A stretch of DNA of 64,000 bases from Keratinibaculum paraultunense (GCF_016767175.1 NZ_CP068564.1:558001-622000); one strand, 5' to 3'; counted from the stretch's first letter, positions 45,330 through 55,468 are shown. The notes: generated by a model not told the origin, from the sequence alone. Program-made: numbers and translations.

Positions 45330-46154
45330 GTGTATAGCCAATTATTTAAAAATGTACATAAAAAAACACCAATAGTACATTGTATTACTAACTATGTCAC
45401 AGTAAATGATGTAGCCAATATCATTCTTGCATCAGGTGCTTCTCCTATAATGGCAGATGATATTGAAGAGGTTTCTGATATTACTTCTATTAGCAATTCA
45501 TTGGTATTAAATATAGGAACATTAAATACTAGAACTATAGAGTCTATGATACAAGCTGGTAAAACATCAAATGAATTAAATCATCCTGTAGTTTTAGATC
45601 CTGTGGGAGTAGGAGCTTCCAGGCTTAGAATGGAGGCTACTTTAAGATTGTTAGAGGAAGTTAATTTTTCTGTAATAAAGGGTAATGCTTCGGAAATTAA
45701 GGCAATACTCAATAAAACGAAAACTTCAGGTGGAGTTGATGTAAGTTTAGAAGATATAATAAATGATAGAAATATAGATGAATACATACAAGTAGCAAAA
45801 GAAGTTAGTAAAGCCAATGATGCAGTAGTAGCAATCACTGGACCTATAGATATAGTTACCAATAAAGATAAAACTTACATTATTAGAAATGGGCATAAAA
45901 ACATGGGGAAAATAACAGGAACAGGTTGTATGTTAGCAGGGATAATAGGTGGATTTATAGGTGCTAATCCAGAAAATATATTAGATAGCACAGCAGTAGC
46001 TATTGCAGCAATGGGATTGTGTGGAGAATTAGCAAATGGAAAAGTTGTGAAAGAAGGTTTAGGTAATGGTTCTTTAAGAACTTACTTAATTGATTATATG
46101 AGTAATTTAGATGAAACTACATTAATGGGAGGTATTAAGATTGAAAATAGATAG
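45330..46154 (+). CDS. thiM: Hydroxyethylthiazole kinase
   Basis: Phosphorylates the thiazole moiety in thiamine salvage. Ribokinase-like fold with PIVHCITNYVTVNDVANIILASGASPIMADD, PVVLDPVGVGAS and the anion-hole motif GTGCMLAG. 274 residues. GTG start at 45330 follows AGGAGGG. First gene of the TPP-controlled operon; overlaps thiE by 14 bases. Confidence 0.95.
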   Translation: MYSQLFKNVHKKTPIVHCITNYVTVNDVANIILASGASPIMADDIEEVSDITSISNSLVLNIGTLNTRTIESMIQAGKTSNELNHPVVLDPVGVGASRLRMEATLRLLEEVNFSVIKGNASEIKAILNKTKTSGGVDVSLEDIINDRNIDEYIQVAKEVSKANDAVVAITGPIDIVTNKDKTYIIRNGHKNMGKITGTGCMLAGIIGGFIGANPENILDSTAVAIAAMGLCGELANGKVVKEGLGNGSLRTYLIDYMSNLDETTLMGGIKIENR

Positions 46155-46794
46155 AAAAGATTTGCTTCTTTATTTAGTTACAGATAGAACTTGGCTAAAA
46201 GATCAGACTCTTTCTGAGGTTGTAGAATTAGCTATAAAGAATAATGTAACATTTGTTCAGCTTAGAGAGAAAAATTTAGATTATGATAGATTTAAAAAGT
46301 TAGCTATTGAAATAAAAAAGATTACAGATAAATATAATATTCCTTTTGTCATAAATGACAATATTCAAATAGCCATTGAAGTAGATGCAGATGGAGTACA
46401 TGTGGGACAAGATGATTTAGAAGCTTCAAGAGCAAGGGAAATATTAGGGGAAAACAAGATACTTGGAGTTTCTGTAAGCAATGTAGAAGAAGCTATAAAA
46501 GCTGAAAAAGCAGGAGCTGATTATTTAGGGGCAGGTTCTATATTTCCAACATCATCAAAATCAGATGCTATTTATATAGGTGTGGATGAAGTAAAGAAAA
46601 TCACTAGAGCTGTTAATATTCCAGTAGTAGGCATAGGAGGAATAAATGAAACAAATATACATCTACTTAAAGATAGTGGATTAGATGGAATTGCTGTAAT
46701 TTCTGCTATACTTTCTAAAGAAGATATAGCAGAAGCTACAAGAAATTTATACAATCTTTCAAAGGAGGTATTTTGTGAAAGGAGCAATATTTGA
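46141..46794 (+). CDS. thiE: Thiamine-phosphate synthase
   Basis: Joins HMP-PP and thiazole phosphate into thiamine phosphate. TIM-barrel with VQLREKN, FVINDNIQIAIEVDADGVHVGQDD, LGVSVSNVEEA, PTSSKSDA and VVGIGGINE. 217 residues. Start is TTG at 46141 inside the end of thiM with GGGAGG upstream, implying translational coupling. Its last 20 bases overlap the HAD gene. Confidence 0.94.
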   Translation: MKIDRKDLLLYLVTDRTWLKDQTLSEVVELAIKNNVTFVQLREKNLDYDRFKKLAIEIKKITDKYNIPFVINDNIQIAIEVDADGVHVGQDDLEASRAREILGENKILGVSVSNVEEAIKAEKAGADYLGAGSIFPTSSKSDAIYIGVDEVKKITRAVNIPVVGIGGINETNIHLLKDSGLDGIAVISAILSKEDIAEATRNLYNLSKEVFCERSNI

Positions 46795-47431
46795 TTTAGA
46801 TGGTACTTTATTAGATTCTATGTGGCTGTGGGATAGTTTAGCTTATAAATATCTATTATCTATAGGTATTAATCCTCCTAGGGATTTGGATAAACAATTA
46901 GAAGAGTTAACATTAAGAGAAGCTTGTGTATATATGAAGGAAAAGTTTAATATAAGATATACACCAGACAAAATTAAAGAAGATATAGAAAGCTTATTAA
47001 CAGATTATTATGCAAATAAGCTTCAATTAAAGCCTTATACATTAGAAATATTGAAAGAATTTAAAAATAGGGGCATAAAAATGGTTATAGCTACTTCTAC
47101 AGATAAGCATCTTGTTTTGATGGCTTTAAATAGACATGGTATTTACGATTATTTTGAATTTATACAAACTGTAGAAGATGTTGGCATAAGTAAAGGCAAT
47201 CCTAAGTTCTTTGAAATTACTATAAATAAATTAGGACTAAATCCTGAGGAAATTTGGGTATTTGAAGATGCTTTATATCCTATGATATCGGCTAAAAAAT
47301 GTGGCTTAAATATTGTTGCAGTAAAAGATGAGTCTGCTTTAAAGGATTTAGAAAAAATAAAGGAAGTAGCTGATATATATATTGATAATTTTAGTCAATT
47401 GGGGGTAGATAAATTATGGAAAAGTTGTTAA
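46775..47431 (+). CDS. HAD family phosphatase in the thiamine operon
   Basis: Haloacid dehalogenase-type phosphatase with motif I FDLDGTLLDS (nucleophile near residue 7), motif II VIATSTDKH, the conserved lysine in GISKGNPKFF and motif IV WVFEDALYPMISAK. 218 residues with a small helical cap. Start is GTG at 46775 behind AAAGGAGG. It overlaps both thiE and thiD, so it is probably part of thiamine metabolism, such as dephosphorylating thiamine phosphate or clearing a damaged phosphate. That is inference from the operon alone. Confidence 0.85.
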   Translation: MKGAIFDLDGTLLDSMWLWDSLAYKYLLSIGINPPRDLDKQLEELTLREACVYMKEKFNIRYTPDKIKEDIESLLTDYYANKLQLKPYTLEILKEFKNRGIKMVIATSTDKHLVLMALNRHGIYDYFEFIQTVEDVGISKGNPKFFEITINKLGLNPEEIWVFEDALYPMISAKKCGLNIVAVKDESALKDLEKIKEVADIYIDNFSQLGVDKLWKSC

Positions 47432-48195
47432 CTATAGCAGGGTCTGATTCTAGCGGTGGAGCTGGTATACAGGCAGATTTAAAAACTTTTGCTGCTCATA
47501 AAACTTATGGAATGAGTGTTATTACATCTGTAACAGCACAGAATACCAAAGGAGTAATAGATGTTATAGATTTACCAGGGGAATTTGTAGGGAAACAGCT
47601 TGATGCTGTATTTACTGATATATTCCCTGATGCAATAAAAATAGGTATGGTATCTAATGAAGAGATTATTGAAATTATAGCAGAAAAATTAAAACAATAT
47701 AATGGGAAAAATATTGTAGTAGATCCTGTTATGGTATCTACTAGTGGGAGTAATTTAATGAAATCTTCTGCAACTAGGACTTTAGTTCAAAAGATATTCC
47801 CCTTAGCAGATATTATTACACCTAATATGTCTGAAGCATCTGTATTAAGTGGTATAGAAGTAAAAGATAAAGAGGATATGGAAAAAGCAGCTAAAATAAT
47901 AGGAGAATTCATAAAAGGTGCAGTACTAGTTAAAGGTGGACATTTAGAGGACAGTGCTGATGATGTATTGTATATAGATGGAAAGATCCATTGGCTTAAA
48001 GGTGAAAGAATAGACAACCCAAATACCCATGGAACAGGATGTACTCTATCGTCTGCCATTGCTGCAAATATTGCAAAAGGTATGGATATATTAACAGCGG
48101 TAGAAGAAGCTAAACAATATCTATGGGGAGCTATAAATGCAAAATTAGATATAGGAAAAGGAAGAGGACCATTAAATCATTTATATAATATTTAA
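47416..48195 (+). CDS. thiD: Hydroxymethylpyrimidine/phosphomethylpyrimidine kinase
   Basis: Ribokinase-family enzyme phosphorylating HMP twice. LTIAGSDSSGGAGIQADLKTF at the N-terminus, VVDPVMVSTSG, the central TPNMSEASVL and the catalytic GTGCTLSSAIAA. 259 residues. ATG at 47416 overlaps the HAD gene by 16 bases. Together with thiM and thiE it forms a salvage-only pathway; no thiC or thiG is seen. Confidence 0.95.
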   Translation: MEKLLTIAGSDSSGGAGIQADLKTFAAHKTYGMSVITSVTAQNTKGVIDVIDLPGEFVGKQLDAVFTDIFPDAIKIGMVSNEEIIEIIAEKLKQYNGKNIVVDPVMVSTSGSNLMKSSATRTLVQKIFPLADIITPNMSEASVLSGIEVKDKEDMEKAAKIIGEFIKGAVLVKGGHLEDSADDVLYIDGKIHWLKGERIDNPNTHGTGCTLSSAIAANIAKGMDILTAVEEAKQYLWGAINAKLDIGKGRGPLNHLYNI

Positions 48196-48293
48196 AAAAT
48201 ATTGATATTCAAACTAGTAAGATATATACTAAAAATAACAATGTTATTTTATAGACAAAAAGACAATTTTTATTTACAGAAAGGATGGGGTAT

Positions 48294-49070
48294 ATGGATA
48301 ATGTGTTTATTGAAGCAATAGATTTGACTAAAAAATTTGGCGATTATACTGCAGTAGATCATATAAATTTTAAAATTAAGCCAGGGGAAATTTATGGATT
48401 TCTTGGACCTAATGGAGCAGGTAAAACTACAACTATAAGGATGTTAACTGGTACTTTAACTCCTACAAAGGGAGACATATTTATACAAGGACTTTCCATG
48501 GAAGATAATGAGCTGGAGATAAAAAGGCGAATTGGAGTAGTACTTGATGAACCTAAGATATATGAAGGCTTAAGGGGAAATGAATTTTTAGATTTTATAA
48601 TAGGTGTGTATCAATTGGAAAAAGAGAATGTACTACCTAAAATTCAAGAATTATCTTTAGCTTTTAATGTGGATTATTTAGACGATTATATAGGAGATTA
48701 TTCCCACGGTATGAGACAAAAGTTGATGCTAGTATCTGTTTTAATGCGTCAACCAAAGGTGATGTTTTTAGATGAGCCTACTGTAGGACTTGATGCTCGT
48801 GCTGCACGAATATTGAAAGAATTGTTGCATAAATATGCAGAAGAAGGTTCTACTATATTTTTAACTACCCATGTATTGGAAATAGCCGAAAAGATGTGTA
48901 ATAGGATAGGTATAATAGATAAAGGACAGCTTATAGCAGAAGGTACATTGGAAGAATTGAGAAATTTGAGCCATGAAGGGCACACTAGTCTAGAGGATTT
49001 ATTCTTAGAACTTACTGGAAATGAGGATGTTAGTGATATAGTGGAGGCTTTGCAAAATGAGAGACCTTAA
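48294..49070 (+). CDS. ABC transporter ATP-binding protein (exporter type)
   Basis: CcmA/EcsA-like ATPase: GPNGAGKTTTIRMLTG, signature YSHGMRQKLMLVSVLM, Walker B VMFLDEPTVGLD and H-loop LTTHV. 258 residues. A Met at 48285 overlaps the AAAGGA site, so ATG at 48294 was chosen. It overlaps the membrane subunit by 14 bases. Substrate unknown. Confidence 0.9.
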   Translation: MDNVFIEAIDLTKKFGDYTAVDHINFKIKPGEIYGFLGPNGAGKTTTIRMLTGTLTPTKGDIFIQGLSMEDNELEIKRRIGVVLDEPKIYEGLRGNEFLDFIIGVYQLEKENVLPKIQELSLAFNVDYLDDYIGDYSHGMRQKLMLVSVLMRQPKVMFLDEPTVGLDARAARILKELLHKYAEEGSTIFLTTHVLEIAEKMCNRIGIIDKGQLIAEGTLEELRNLSHEGHTSLEDLFLELTGNEDVSDIVEALQNERP

Positions 49071-50604
49071 ACTTTTATATAAATACGCCACAAAAACGTC
49101 TAAACCCAATAAATCAAATGGTAAAAAGTTTGGTAATGCTATAAATTGGGCAATGTCATTGTTTTTTATAGTTTTAATGGCCATTCCAATGATAATGATG
49201 TTTTATGAAATGGCTAATATGCTAGCTGTACCTGTTTCCAGCTTAGGTTTACCATATAAAGGATATTTATTTGATATTTACATGTTTTTATATCCTGCTA
49301 CTTTTGGATTGATGGCTATTCTCACGTTGGTCCCAAGTATGGTATTTAATGTATTTGAAGCAGATGATATGACATTTTTATTAACATTGCCCATAAAAAG
49401 ATCGACTATATTTATATTTAAAGCTTCTATGGGTTTATTTATGGGAGTACTTCCATTATTAATGTTAATTATTTTAGGTCTATGTTATGGTGTAGCTTTT
49501 AAATTAAATATATTGTTAAGCATAATAGGATTATTGTTGTTTATGGTTTTTATATTTCTTTTTTCTTTTACCATAGGTTCTATCATGGCACGATTTATGA
49601 AAAAATCGACTGCAAATATATTTTCTCAAATATTTTTATATGTTAGTATAATTGCTTATGTAGTTGTAATGAATGTATTTCCCAGGCAAGCAGAAAATTT
49701 TGAAGCTATTCTAGATAGTTTTCATGGTATTTTTGGAATCCTGGAAGGGAAATATGCATGGATAATGCCTACTAATTGGTTTTTGTATGCAGTTAAAGGG
49801 GATAATAGAGTATTTATTCTTTTAGGGCTATTATCTATAATATTTGCATTTGTAATAATAAAGGCAACAAATGTATTCAATATGGATAGTGGACGAAGTA
49901 AAAGTAAAACAAAAAAAGGAATTCAAATATCTCGTTATCCAATCATAAAGAAAGAAATACGACTTATTTTTAGGAATCCAAAAAATATTTTTAGTATATC
50001 CTATGCTATTATATTTCCTTTGGTGTTTACTTATATAAATAAATCTATATTAAGTGGAGCTATGTTTGTGGCATTATTTTCTGCATTATATACTGCTATT
50101 TTAAGTATTCAACTTATAACTGAAGAAAAAAAGAGCTGGCCTTTTTTAAAATTGTTGCCTATAGATATGGATAAAGTTATAAGATATAAGGCATTTATAC
50201 CTGCCATAATTTATACATTGGATTATGTAATCGTATTGTTAGTTGGATATTTATTGATTGATGTGGAACCAATAATATTTTTAAGTATTATTCCTATGAT
50301 AGCAGTTATATTGTATTCTTCAGCTTTTGGTTTAAATATTTTTTTAAATGATCCTCAGCGAAGTTTAGTTGGTGATGGATTTAAGCTTAAGTTTTCAGAG
50401 AGTATGTTAATTCAATTTGGCACTATTATTTTAAGTTTAGGAGTTATAATTCCCTTTCAAATGCAGACTAATATTAAGCCTACATCTCCAATATGGTATA
50501 AAGTTTTAGCAATGGGATTACCTTGGACTATTATGATTATAGCTATAATACTTGTAAAAAGCACATTAAAAAAGGTAAAAATTAGAATAGAAACTTGGGA
50601 ATAA
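49057..50604 (+). CDS. ABC-2-like exporter membrane subunit
   Basis: Hydrophobic protein of 515 residues with about twelve helices. It begins with a basic segment (KYATKTSKPNKSNGKKFG) and contains loop YPIIKKEIRLIFRNPKNIFS typical of putative ABC exporter subunits in clostridia. ATG at 49057 lies inside the ATPase gene. Partner of the upstream ATPase; what it moves is not indicated. Confidence 0.8.
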   Translation: MRDLKLLYKYATKTSKPNKSNGKKFGNAINWAMSLFFIVLMAIPMIMMFYEMANMLAVPVSSLGLPYKGYLFDIYMFLYPATFGLMAILTLVPSMVFNVFEADDMTFLLTLPIKRSTIFIFKASMGLFMGVLPLLMLIILGLCYGVAFKLNILLSIIGLLLFMVFIFLFSFTIGSIMARFMKKSTANIFSQIFLYVSIIAYVVVMNVFPRQAENFEAILDSFHGIFGILEGKYAWIMPTNWFLYAVKGDNRVFILLGLLSIIFAFVIIKATNVFNMDSGRSKSKTKKGIQISRYPIIKKEIRLIFRNPKNIFSISYAIIFPLVFTYINKSILSGAMFVALFSALYTAILSIQLITEEKKSWPFLKLLPIDMDKVIRYKAFIPAIIYTLDYVIVLLVGYLLIDVEPIIFLSIIPMIAVILYSSAFGLNIFLNDPQRSLVGDGFKLKFSESMLIQFGTIILSLGVIIPFQMQTNIKPTSPIWYKVLAMGLPWTIMIIAIILVKSTLKKVKIRIETWE

Positions 50605-50620
50605 AAACTTTATTTGTGTT

Positions 50621-50658
50621 ATTACAAAAGACTAGTTAAATGGCTAGTCTTTTGTAAT
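50621..50658 (+). terminator. Terminator after the exporter operon
   Basis: ATTACAAAAGACTAG (50621-50635) pairs perfectly with CTAGTCTTTTGTAAT (50644-50658). Confidence 0.75.
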
Positions 50659-50753
50659 TAAGAATTATTATTTTTTATTGTTTAGAAAATCAAATTAAGT
50701 TTATAATATTATGGTATAATAAAAATCAATTGCTAGATTAATAGAGGTGGATT

Positions 50754-53700
50754 ATGTTAAACATAAATGAAAGTATATTATTAGATAGAGTTGATAGCTA
50801 TTCTACTTATATCAAAGGAATAAGATATTACAATGAAGGTAGAATAATTAAATTAAAATCAAATGCTAATTTAGATTATTTTGAAGGTATTGTGAGAGGA
50901 AATTCAAAATATACAGTTGCTATAAAAATTAGCGAAAAAGGAGAAATTGTATCTACAGATTGTACTTGCCCTGCTTATAAAAAATATTTAGGGGATTGTA
51001 AACATATAGTAGCAATTCTTCAATGTATAAAGGATTTAGATGAGGAAGGCAAATTATTTAAAAAAGATGAACAAAGTATATCTAATATAATAGACTTTTA
51101 TAGGCAAAATTATGAAATTGAAAAGGTATATTTAAATTTGGAGCTTAATTATGAATTTAATTTAAGCGAACATTATAATATAGAAAAAGCTTCATATTTA
51201 AATTTGCGCATAGGTGAAGATAGATTATATGTAGTAAAAAACATGAAAAATTTTCTAAATGCTTTAGAAGAAGAACAGGATATAGAATTTGGGAAACATT
51301 TTGTTTTATCTCCTTATAAGCATAAATTTAAGGAAGAAGATAAAGAAATAATTGATTTTTTAATGCTATTATATGAACATAATAAAACAAACAATATATA
51401 TAATTCAGATAATATATTTAAATCTAAAAATGTTTTGCTTAAACCTTTTGCTGTTAAAAGATTTTTTGATCTCATGAAAGGCAGAAGCTTTAATGCTAGA
51501 ATTATGGATAAAAATTATAATGATATAGTAATAGTAGAAGAAGCAATACCTTTGGATATGGATATTCAAGGGAATGGGGAGAATTTATCTCTAGTATTTA
51601 ATACCAATGATCTTTTATTACCTCTTACTTCTGATGGAGAATATTTTTTTGGGTTCAATCAAATATATAAATTGCCTGAAAATCAAAGAAGAAAATTAGC
51701 ACCTCTATATAATGAAATAGTTGTTAGAGGAAATGGAACATTAAAGGTTCCTGATAAATATAAAGAATCTTTTATATCAGAAGTTCTTCCTAATATAAAA
51801 AATGTTGTCAATTTAAATATAGATGATAAAGTAAAAGAAGCAATATATAATCCAGAACTTAAAATTGAGATTTATTTTGATAAACAGGAAGATATAATTA
51901 CAGGAAAAATTGATTTTATTTATGGAGATATAACTATAAATCCTTTTAGTTCTAAGGAAAATGATTTTGTAGATAAAAATAAAATATTATTGCGAGATAT
52001 TGAAAAAGAAAGATATATTTTAAGTTTACTTGAAAAAAGTGAATTTAAGGTTAGAGATGGAATAGTGTTTATGGAAGAAGAGGCAAAAATATTTGACTTT
52101 ATATATAATATTCTCCCTAAACTTCAACAATATTGTGATATATATTATTCAGAAAACTTTAAAAACTTAAATCTTAAAAATGCCTCTGATTTTTCAGGAG
52201 GAATAAGGCTTAATGAAAAATTAGATATGCTAGAATTTGATTTCCAAATAGATGGAATAGATGAAGAAGAATTATATCAAGTATTCAAAGCTTTAAAAGA
52301 GAAGAAAAAGTATTATAGATTAAAGGATGGTTCTTTTTTGCCGCTTGATAGTAGAGAAATTAAAGATATTGATGATATGTTAAATTATCTTAATGTAAGT
52401 AAATCTGATTTTAAAAAGGAGTTTATTCCCATACCTAAGTTTAGAAGCATGTATTTAGATAGATATTTGAAGGAAAAAAGATTAAATTTTATAAAACAAA
52501 ATGTGAATTTTAAAAAACTTATTATGGATATAAATGAACCAGAAGATATAGAATATGAGATACCAGAGGAGGTTAAATATATACTTAGGGATTATCAAAA
52601 ATTTGGATTTAAATGGCTTAAGACCTTATCTAAATACGGTTTTGGTGGAATTTTAGCGGACGATATGGGTTTAGGCAAAACACTTCAAGTAATTGCATTT
52701 TTATTATCAGAGAAAAAGGAAAAGGGTTCATTTCCATCCATTGTAATAGTACCTACTTCATTAGTATATAATTGGGAATCAGAAATTAAAAAATTTGCAC
52801 CTGATCTTAAAGTTTTAATTATTGTAGGAGACAAATTAGAAAGAAATAAGCTTATTGAAGATATAAACAACTACGACATAGTTATAACATCTTATCCCCT
52901 TATAAGAAGAGATATAGAATTATATAAAGATATTAATTTTAGATATTGTATATTAGATGAGGCTCAGCATATAAAAAATCCTAATTCCTTAAATGCTAAA
53001 TCTGTTAAAAGTATCAAGGCTAATAATTATTTTGCTTTAACTGGCACTCCTATGGAAAATTCCCTTATGGAATTATGGTCTATTTTTGATTTTTTAATGC
53101 CAGGGTATTTGCTATCAAAGAAAAAATTCACAGAAAGATATGAAAAGCCTATTGTTAGAGAACAGGATAGTAATGCTCTTAAAGATTTAAATATTCATAT
53201 AAAACCTTTCATTTTAAGAAGAGTTAAAAAAGATGTATTAAAGGAATTGCCTGATAAAATAGAACAAAAAATAGTAGTAGATATGACAAAGGAACAAAAA
53301 AAGATATATGTTGCATATTTAAAATCTATAAAGGGAGAAATAGAGGAAGAAATAAGTCATAAAGGATTTAATAAATCTCAAATAAAAATTTTAGCAGGAC
53401 TTACAAGGTTAAGGCAAATATGTTGCCATCCTGGAATGTTTATTGAAAATTATGAAGGGGAAAGTGGTAAACTGAGTTTTCTTAAAGAAATATTAACCGA
53501 TGCAATAGATGGTGGACATAGAATACTTCTTTTTTCTCAATTTACCAGTATGTTAAGTATTATAAAGGATATGTTAGATGGGGAAGGAATACAATATATG
53601 TATCTTGATGGTTCTACAGATGTTATGAAAAGGGGAAAGTTAGTAGAGGATTTTAATAAAGGTATAGGGGAAGTATTTCTAATTTCTTTAAGAGCAGGTG

Positions 53701-53975
53701 GGACAGGATTAAATTTAACGGGAGCAGATACGGTTATACATTTTGATCCATGGTGGAATCCTGCAGTAGAGGAGCAGGCAACAGACAGAGCTCATAGAAT
53801 TGGTCAAGAAAATACTGTTCAAGTAATTAAACTTATAACCAAAGGGACAATTGAAGAAAAGATATTTCAACTTCAAGAGGAAAAAAAAGAAATGATAGAT
53901 AGAGTAATAACAGAAGGAGAAACTTTAGTATCTAAATTAAGTGAAGAGGAAATATTATCTTTATTCAAAATTTAA
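50754..53975 (+). CDS. SWIM zinc-finger SNF2-family helicase
   Basis: Large (1073-residue) DNA-dependent ATPase. The N-terminal SWIM zinc finger is CTCPAYKKYLGDCKH (about residues 65-80), a bacterial SNF2 associated region follows, and the C-terminal half is a SNF2/helicase core: ADDMGLGKTLQVIAFLL (Walker A), ILDEAQHIKN (motif II), ALTGTPMEN (III), ISLRAGGTGLNLTGAD (V) and DRAHRIGQ (VI). Such proteins are common single genes in Firmicutes (YwqA-like) with likely roles in chromatin or repair remodelling. ATG at 50754 follows AGAGGTGG. It lies between other genes with its own terminator. Confidence 0.92.
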   Translation: MLNINESILLDRVDSYSTYIKGIRYYNEGRIIKLKSNANLDYFEGIVRGNSKYTVAIKISEKGEIVSTDCTCPAYKKYLGDCKHIVAILQCIKDLDEEGKLFKKDEQSISNIIDFYRQNYEIEKVYLNLELNYEFNLSEHYNIEKASYLNLRIGEDRLYVVKNMKNFLNALEEEQDIEFGKHFVLSPYKHKFKEEDKEIIDFLMLLYEHNKTNNIYNSDNIFKSKNVLLKPFAVKRFFDLMKGRSFNARIMDKNYNDIVIVEEAIPLDMDIQGNGENLSLVFNTNDLLLPLTSDGEYFFGFNQIYKLPENQRRKLAPLYNEIVVRGNGTLKVPDKYKESFISEVLPNIKNVVNLNIDDKVKEAIYNPELKIEIYFDKQEDIITGKIDFIYGDITINPFSSKENDFVDKNKILLRDIEKERYILSLLEKSEFKVRDGIVFMEEEAKIFDFIYNILPKLQQYCDIYYSENFKNLNLKNASDFSGGIRLNEKLDMLEFDFQIDGIDEEELYQVFKALKEKKKYYRLKDGSFLPLDSREIKDIDDMLNYLNVSKSDFKKEFIPIPKFRSMYLDRYLKEKRLNFIKQNVNFKKLIMDINEPEDIEYEIPEEVKYILRDYQKFGFKWLKTLSKYGFGGILADDMGLGKTLQVIAFLLSEKKEKGSFPSIVIVPTSLVYNWESEIKKFAPDLKVLIIVGDKLERNKLIEDINNYDIVITSYPLIRRDIELYKDINFRYCILDEAQHIKNPNSLNAKSVKSIKANNYFALTGTPMENSLMELWSIFDFLMPGYLLSKKKFTERYEKPIVREQDSNALKDLNIHIKPFILRRVKKDVLKELPDKIEQKIVVDMTKEQKKIYVAYLKSIKGEIEEEISHKGFNKSQIKILAGLTRLRQICCHPGMFIENYEGESGKLSFLKEILTDAIDGGHRILLFSQFTSMLSIIKDMLDGEGIQYMYLDGSTDVMKRGKLVEDFNKGIGEVFLISLRAGGTGLNLTGADTVIHFDPWWNPAVEEQATDRAHRIGQENTVQVIKLITKGTIEEKIFQLQEEKKEMIDRVITEGETLVSKLSEEEILSLFKI

Positions 53976-53990
53976 AAAAACATATATTTA

Positions 53991-54015
53991 TGGGCAGGGA
54001 ATTTAACCCTGCCCA
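53991..54015. terminator. Bidirectional terminator between SNF2 and cupin genes
   Basis: TGGGCAGGG (53991-53999) pairs with CCCTGCCCA (54007-54015). On the minus strand it is followed by a run of T, so it best fits the cupin gene; it also ends the SNF2 transcript. Confidence 0.85.
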
Positions 54016-54033
54016 CTTGATTACTATCTATAT

Positions 54034-54501
54034 TTAATAATAATTGTGTTCCATTTCAGCTTCTTTTTTAGTTTTATGAATTGTACCATGGGGATGTTCA
54101 GGAGGAGCATAAATTGAATAAAGTTTCATTGGTGTATTTCCAGTATTGACTACATTATGCCAAGTACCAGCAGGTATAACTATTGCATAATCATCATATA
54201 CATTTGCTTGAAAAGTTAAATTATCCATACTATTTCCCATTAAAACAACTCCTTGACCTTCTTCTATGCGAATAAATTGATCTGTATTAGGATGCATTTC
54301 TAAACCAATATCCTCACCTACATCAATGCTCATTAACGTAAGCTGTAAATGTTCTCCTGTCCATAAAGCAATACGGAAATAATCATTTTGTTCTGTAGCT
54401 TTTTCAATATTAATTACAAAAGGGTAAGGACCATAGTCTATTAAATTGATGGGATATTCCCAATAATTTCCATGATATTCCAATTTATTATTATAACACA
54501 T
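54034..54501 (-). CDS. Cupin domain protein
   Basis: Small (155 residues) beta-barrel protein with cupin motif 1 EDIGLEMHPNTDQFIRIEEGQG and motif 2 VIPAGTWHNVVNTGNTPM. Histidines and Glu in these blocks suggest a metal site. The frame reaches GTG at 54508, but the AGGAG site is 8 bases from ATG at 54501. The catalytic or binding role is unknown; similar proteins are annotated as mannose-6-phosphate isomerase-like cupins. Confidence 0.82.
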   Translation of the reverse strand: MCYNNKLEYHGNYWEYPINLIDYGPYPFVINIEKATEQNDYFRIALWTGEHLQLTLMSIDVGEDIGLEMHPNTDQFIRIEEGQGVVLMGNSMDNLTFQANVYDDYAIVIPAGTWHNVVNTGNTPMKLYSIYAPPEHPHGTIHKTKKEAEMEHNYY

Positions 54502-54789
54502 AATTTTCACTCCTATTGATTTTTTATATTATTCTATATTTATTATATGTTTTTTATTAGGTAAAAGTTCTTCTAAAAAAGTAGTATATTAGGGATGATC
54601 AAAAGGCATTAACACAAGTTGAAAGAAAATTTGCCATAAATTAAAAGCAGAATAGTTTACTTGTTAGTAACTTCTTCCTATTTGCTAAACTATAGTAATA
54701 AAATTATATTGTAAATAATATATAAGTATAATTTGGATACAATAACAGAGAGAATATATATTATATAAAAGCTAGATAGGAGGATTTGT

Positions 54790-54990
54790 ATGGCAGTAGT
54801 CAAAGTTATAGAACTTCTTTCCGAATCAGCAAATGGCTGGGAAGCTGCAGCACAAGAAGCAGTTTCAGAAGCCTCAAAGACAATAGACAATATTCAAAGT
54901 GTCTATGTTAGCAATATGCAGGTCATTGTTGAAAATGATAAAATAGTCAATTATAGATTAAACGTTATTAAACATGAGTTTGACTGCTAG
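54790..54990 (+). CDS. Dodecin family flavin-binding protein
   Basis: 66-residue protein that begins with VVKVIELLSESANGWEAAAQEA, the dodecin signature (the Trp stacks on flavin), followed by VSEASKTIDNIQSVYVS and a short C-terminal strand. Dodecins form hollow dodecamers that store flavin or related cofactors. ATG at 54790 follows AGGAGG. Its end overlaps the beginning of a BlaR1 remnant. Confidence 0.93.
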   Translation: MAVVKVIELLSESANGWEAAAQEAVSEASKTIDNIQSVYVSNMQVIVENDKIVNYRLNVIKHEFDC

Positions 54991-55372
54991 TTATGTTGCT
55001 TTAGTAATTATATTAATACGATTATTGCTAAAAAAAGCACCAAAAATATTTTCTTATGCTCTTTGGGGTGTATTATTGTTTAGATTGATTTGTCCCTTCT
55101 CTTTTGGGAGCAGTTTAAGCTTGATACATTCTAAATCTAATGCAATTCCCAAGGATATAATTTATACACAAAATCCTGCTATAAATACTGGAGTTGAAAC
55201 TTTAGATAAGGTGGTAAATGCTACAATTCAAAATTCTCTTCCTTCAGTTCGACCTGAATACAGTTTTAATCCTATAATTTGGCTTTCATTTGTTCTGATG
55301 GTCAAGGATATGGAGATGTCCTGTATTGATGTTTATTATTCCTCTGCCTTGTTTAACTACCATTCTATTTGA
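54974..55372 (+). pseudogene. BlaR1/M56-type sensor, N-terminal remnant
   Basis: Starts MSLTASYVALVIILIRLLLKK and continues with FSYALWGVLLFRLICPFSFGSSLSL, matching the N-terminal transmembrane part of BlaR1/MecR1-like M56 proteins. After about 110 residues the sequence departs (VKDMEMSC...) and ends at 55372, far short of the usual >350 residues and without the HExxH peptidase. It overlaps the dodecin end and has no BlaI partner here. Most likely a truncated remnant left by a deletion. Confidence 0.75.
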
Positions 55373-55468
55373 TAGAGAAACTGTACAGTACTAAAGGACA
55401 AGAACTTTGCAAATGATAAAAACTTTTAATGAACAATTTAAGAAAACCATAGTATTATTCAGAGAAGA

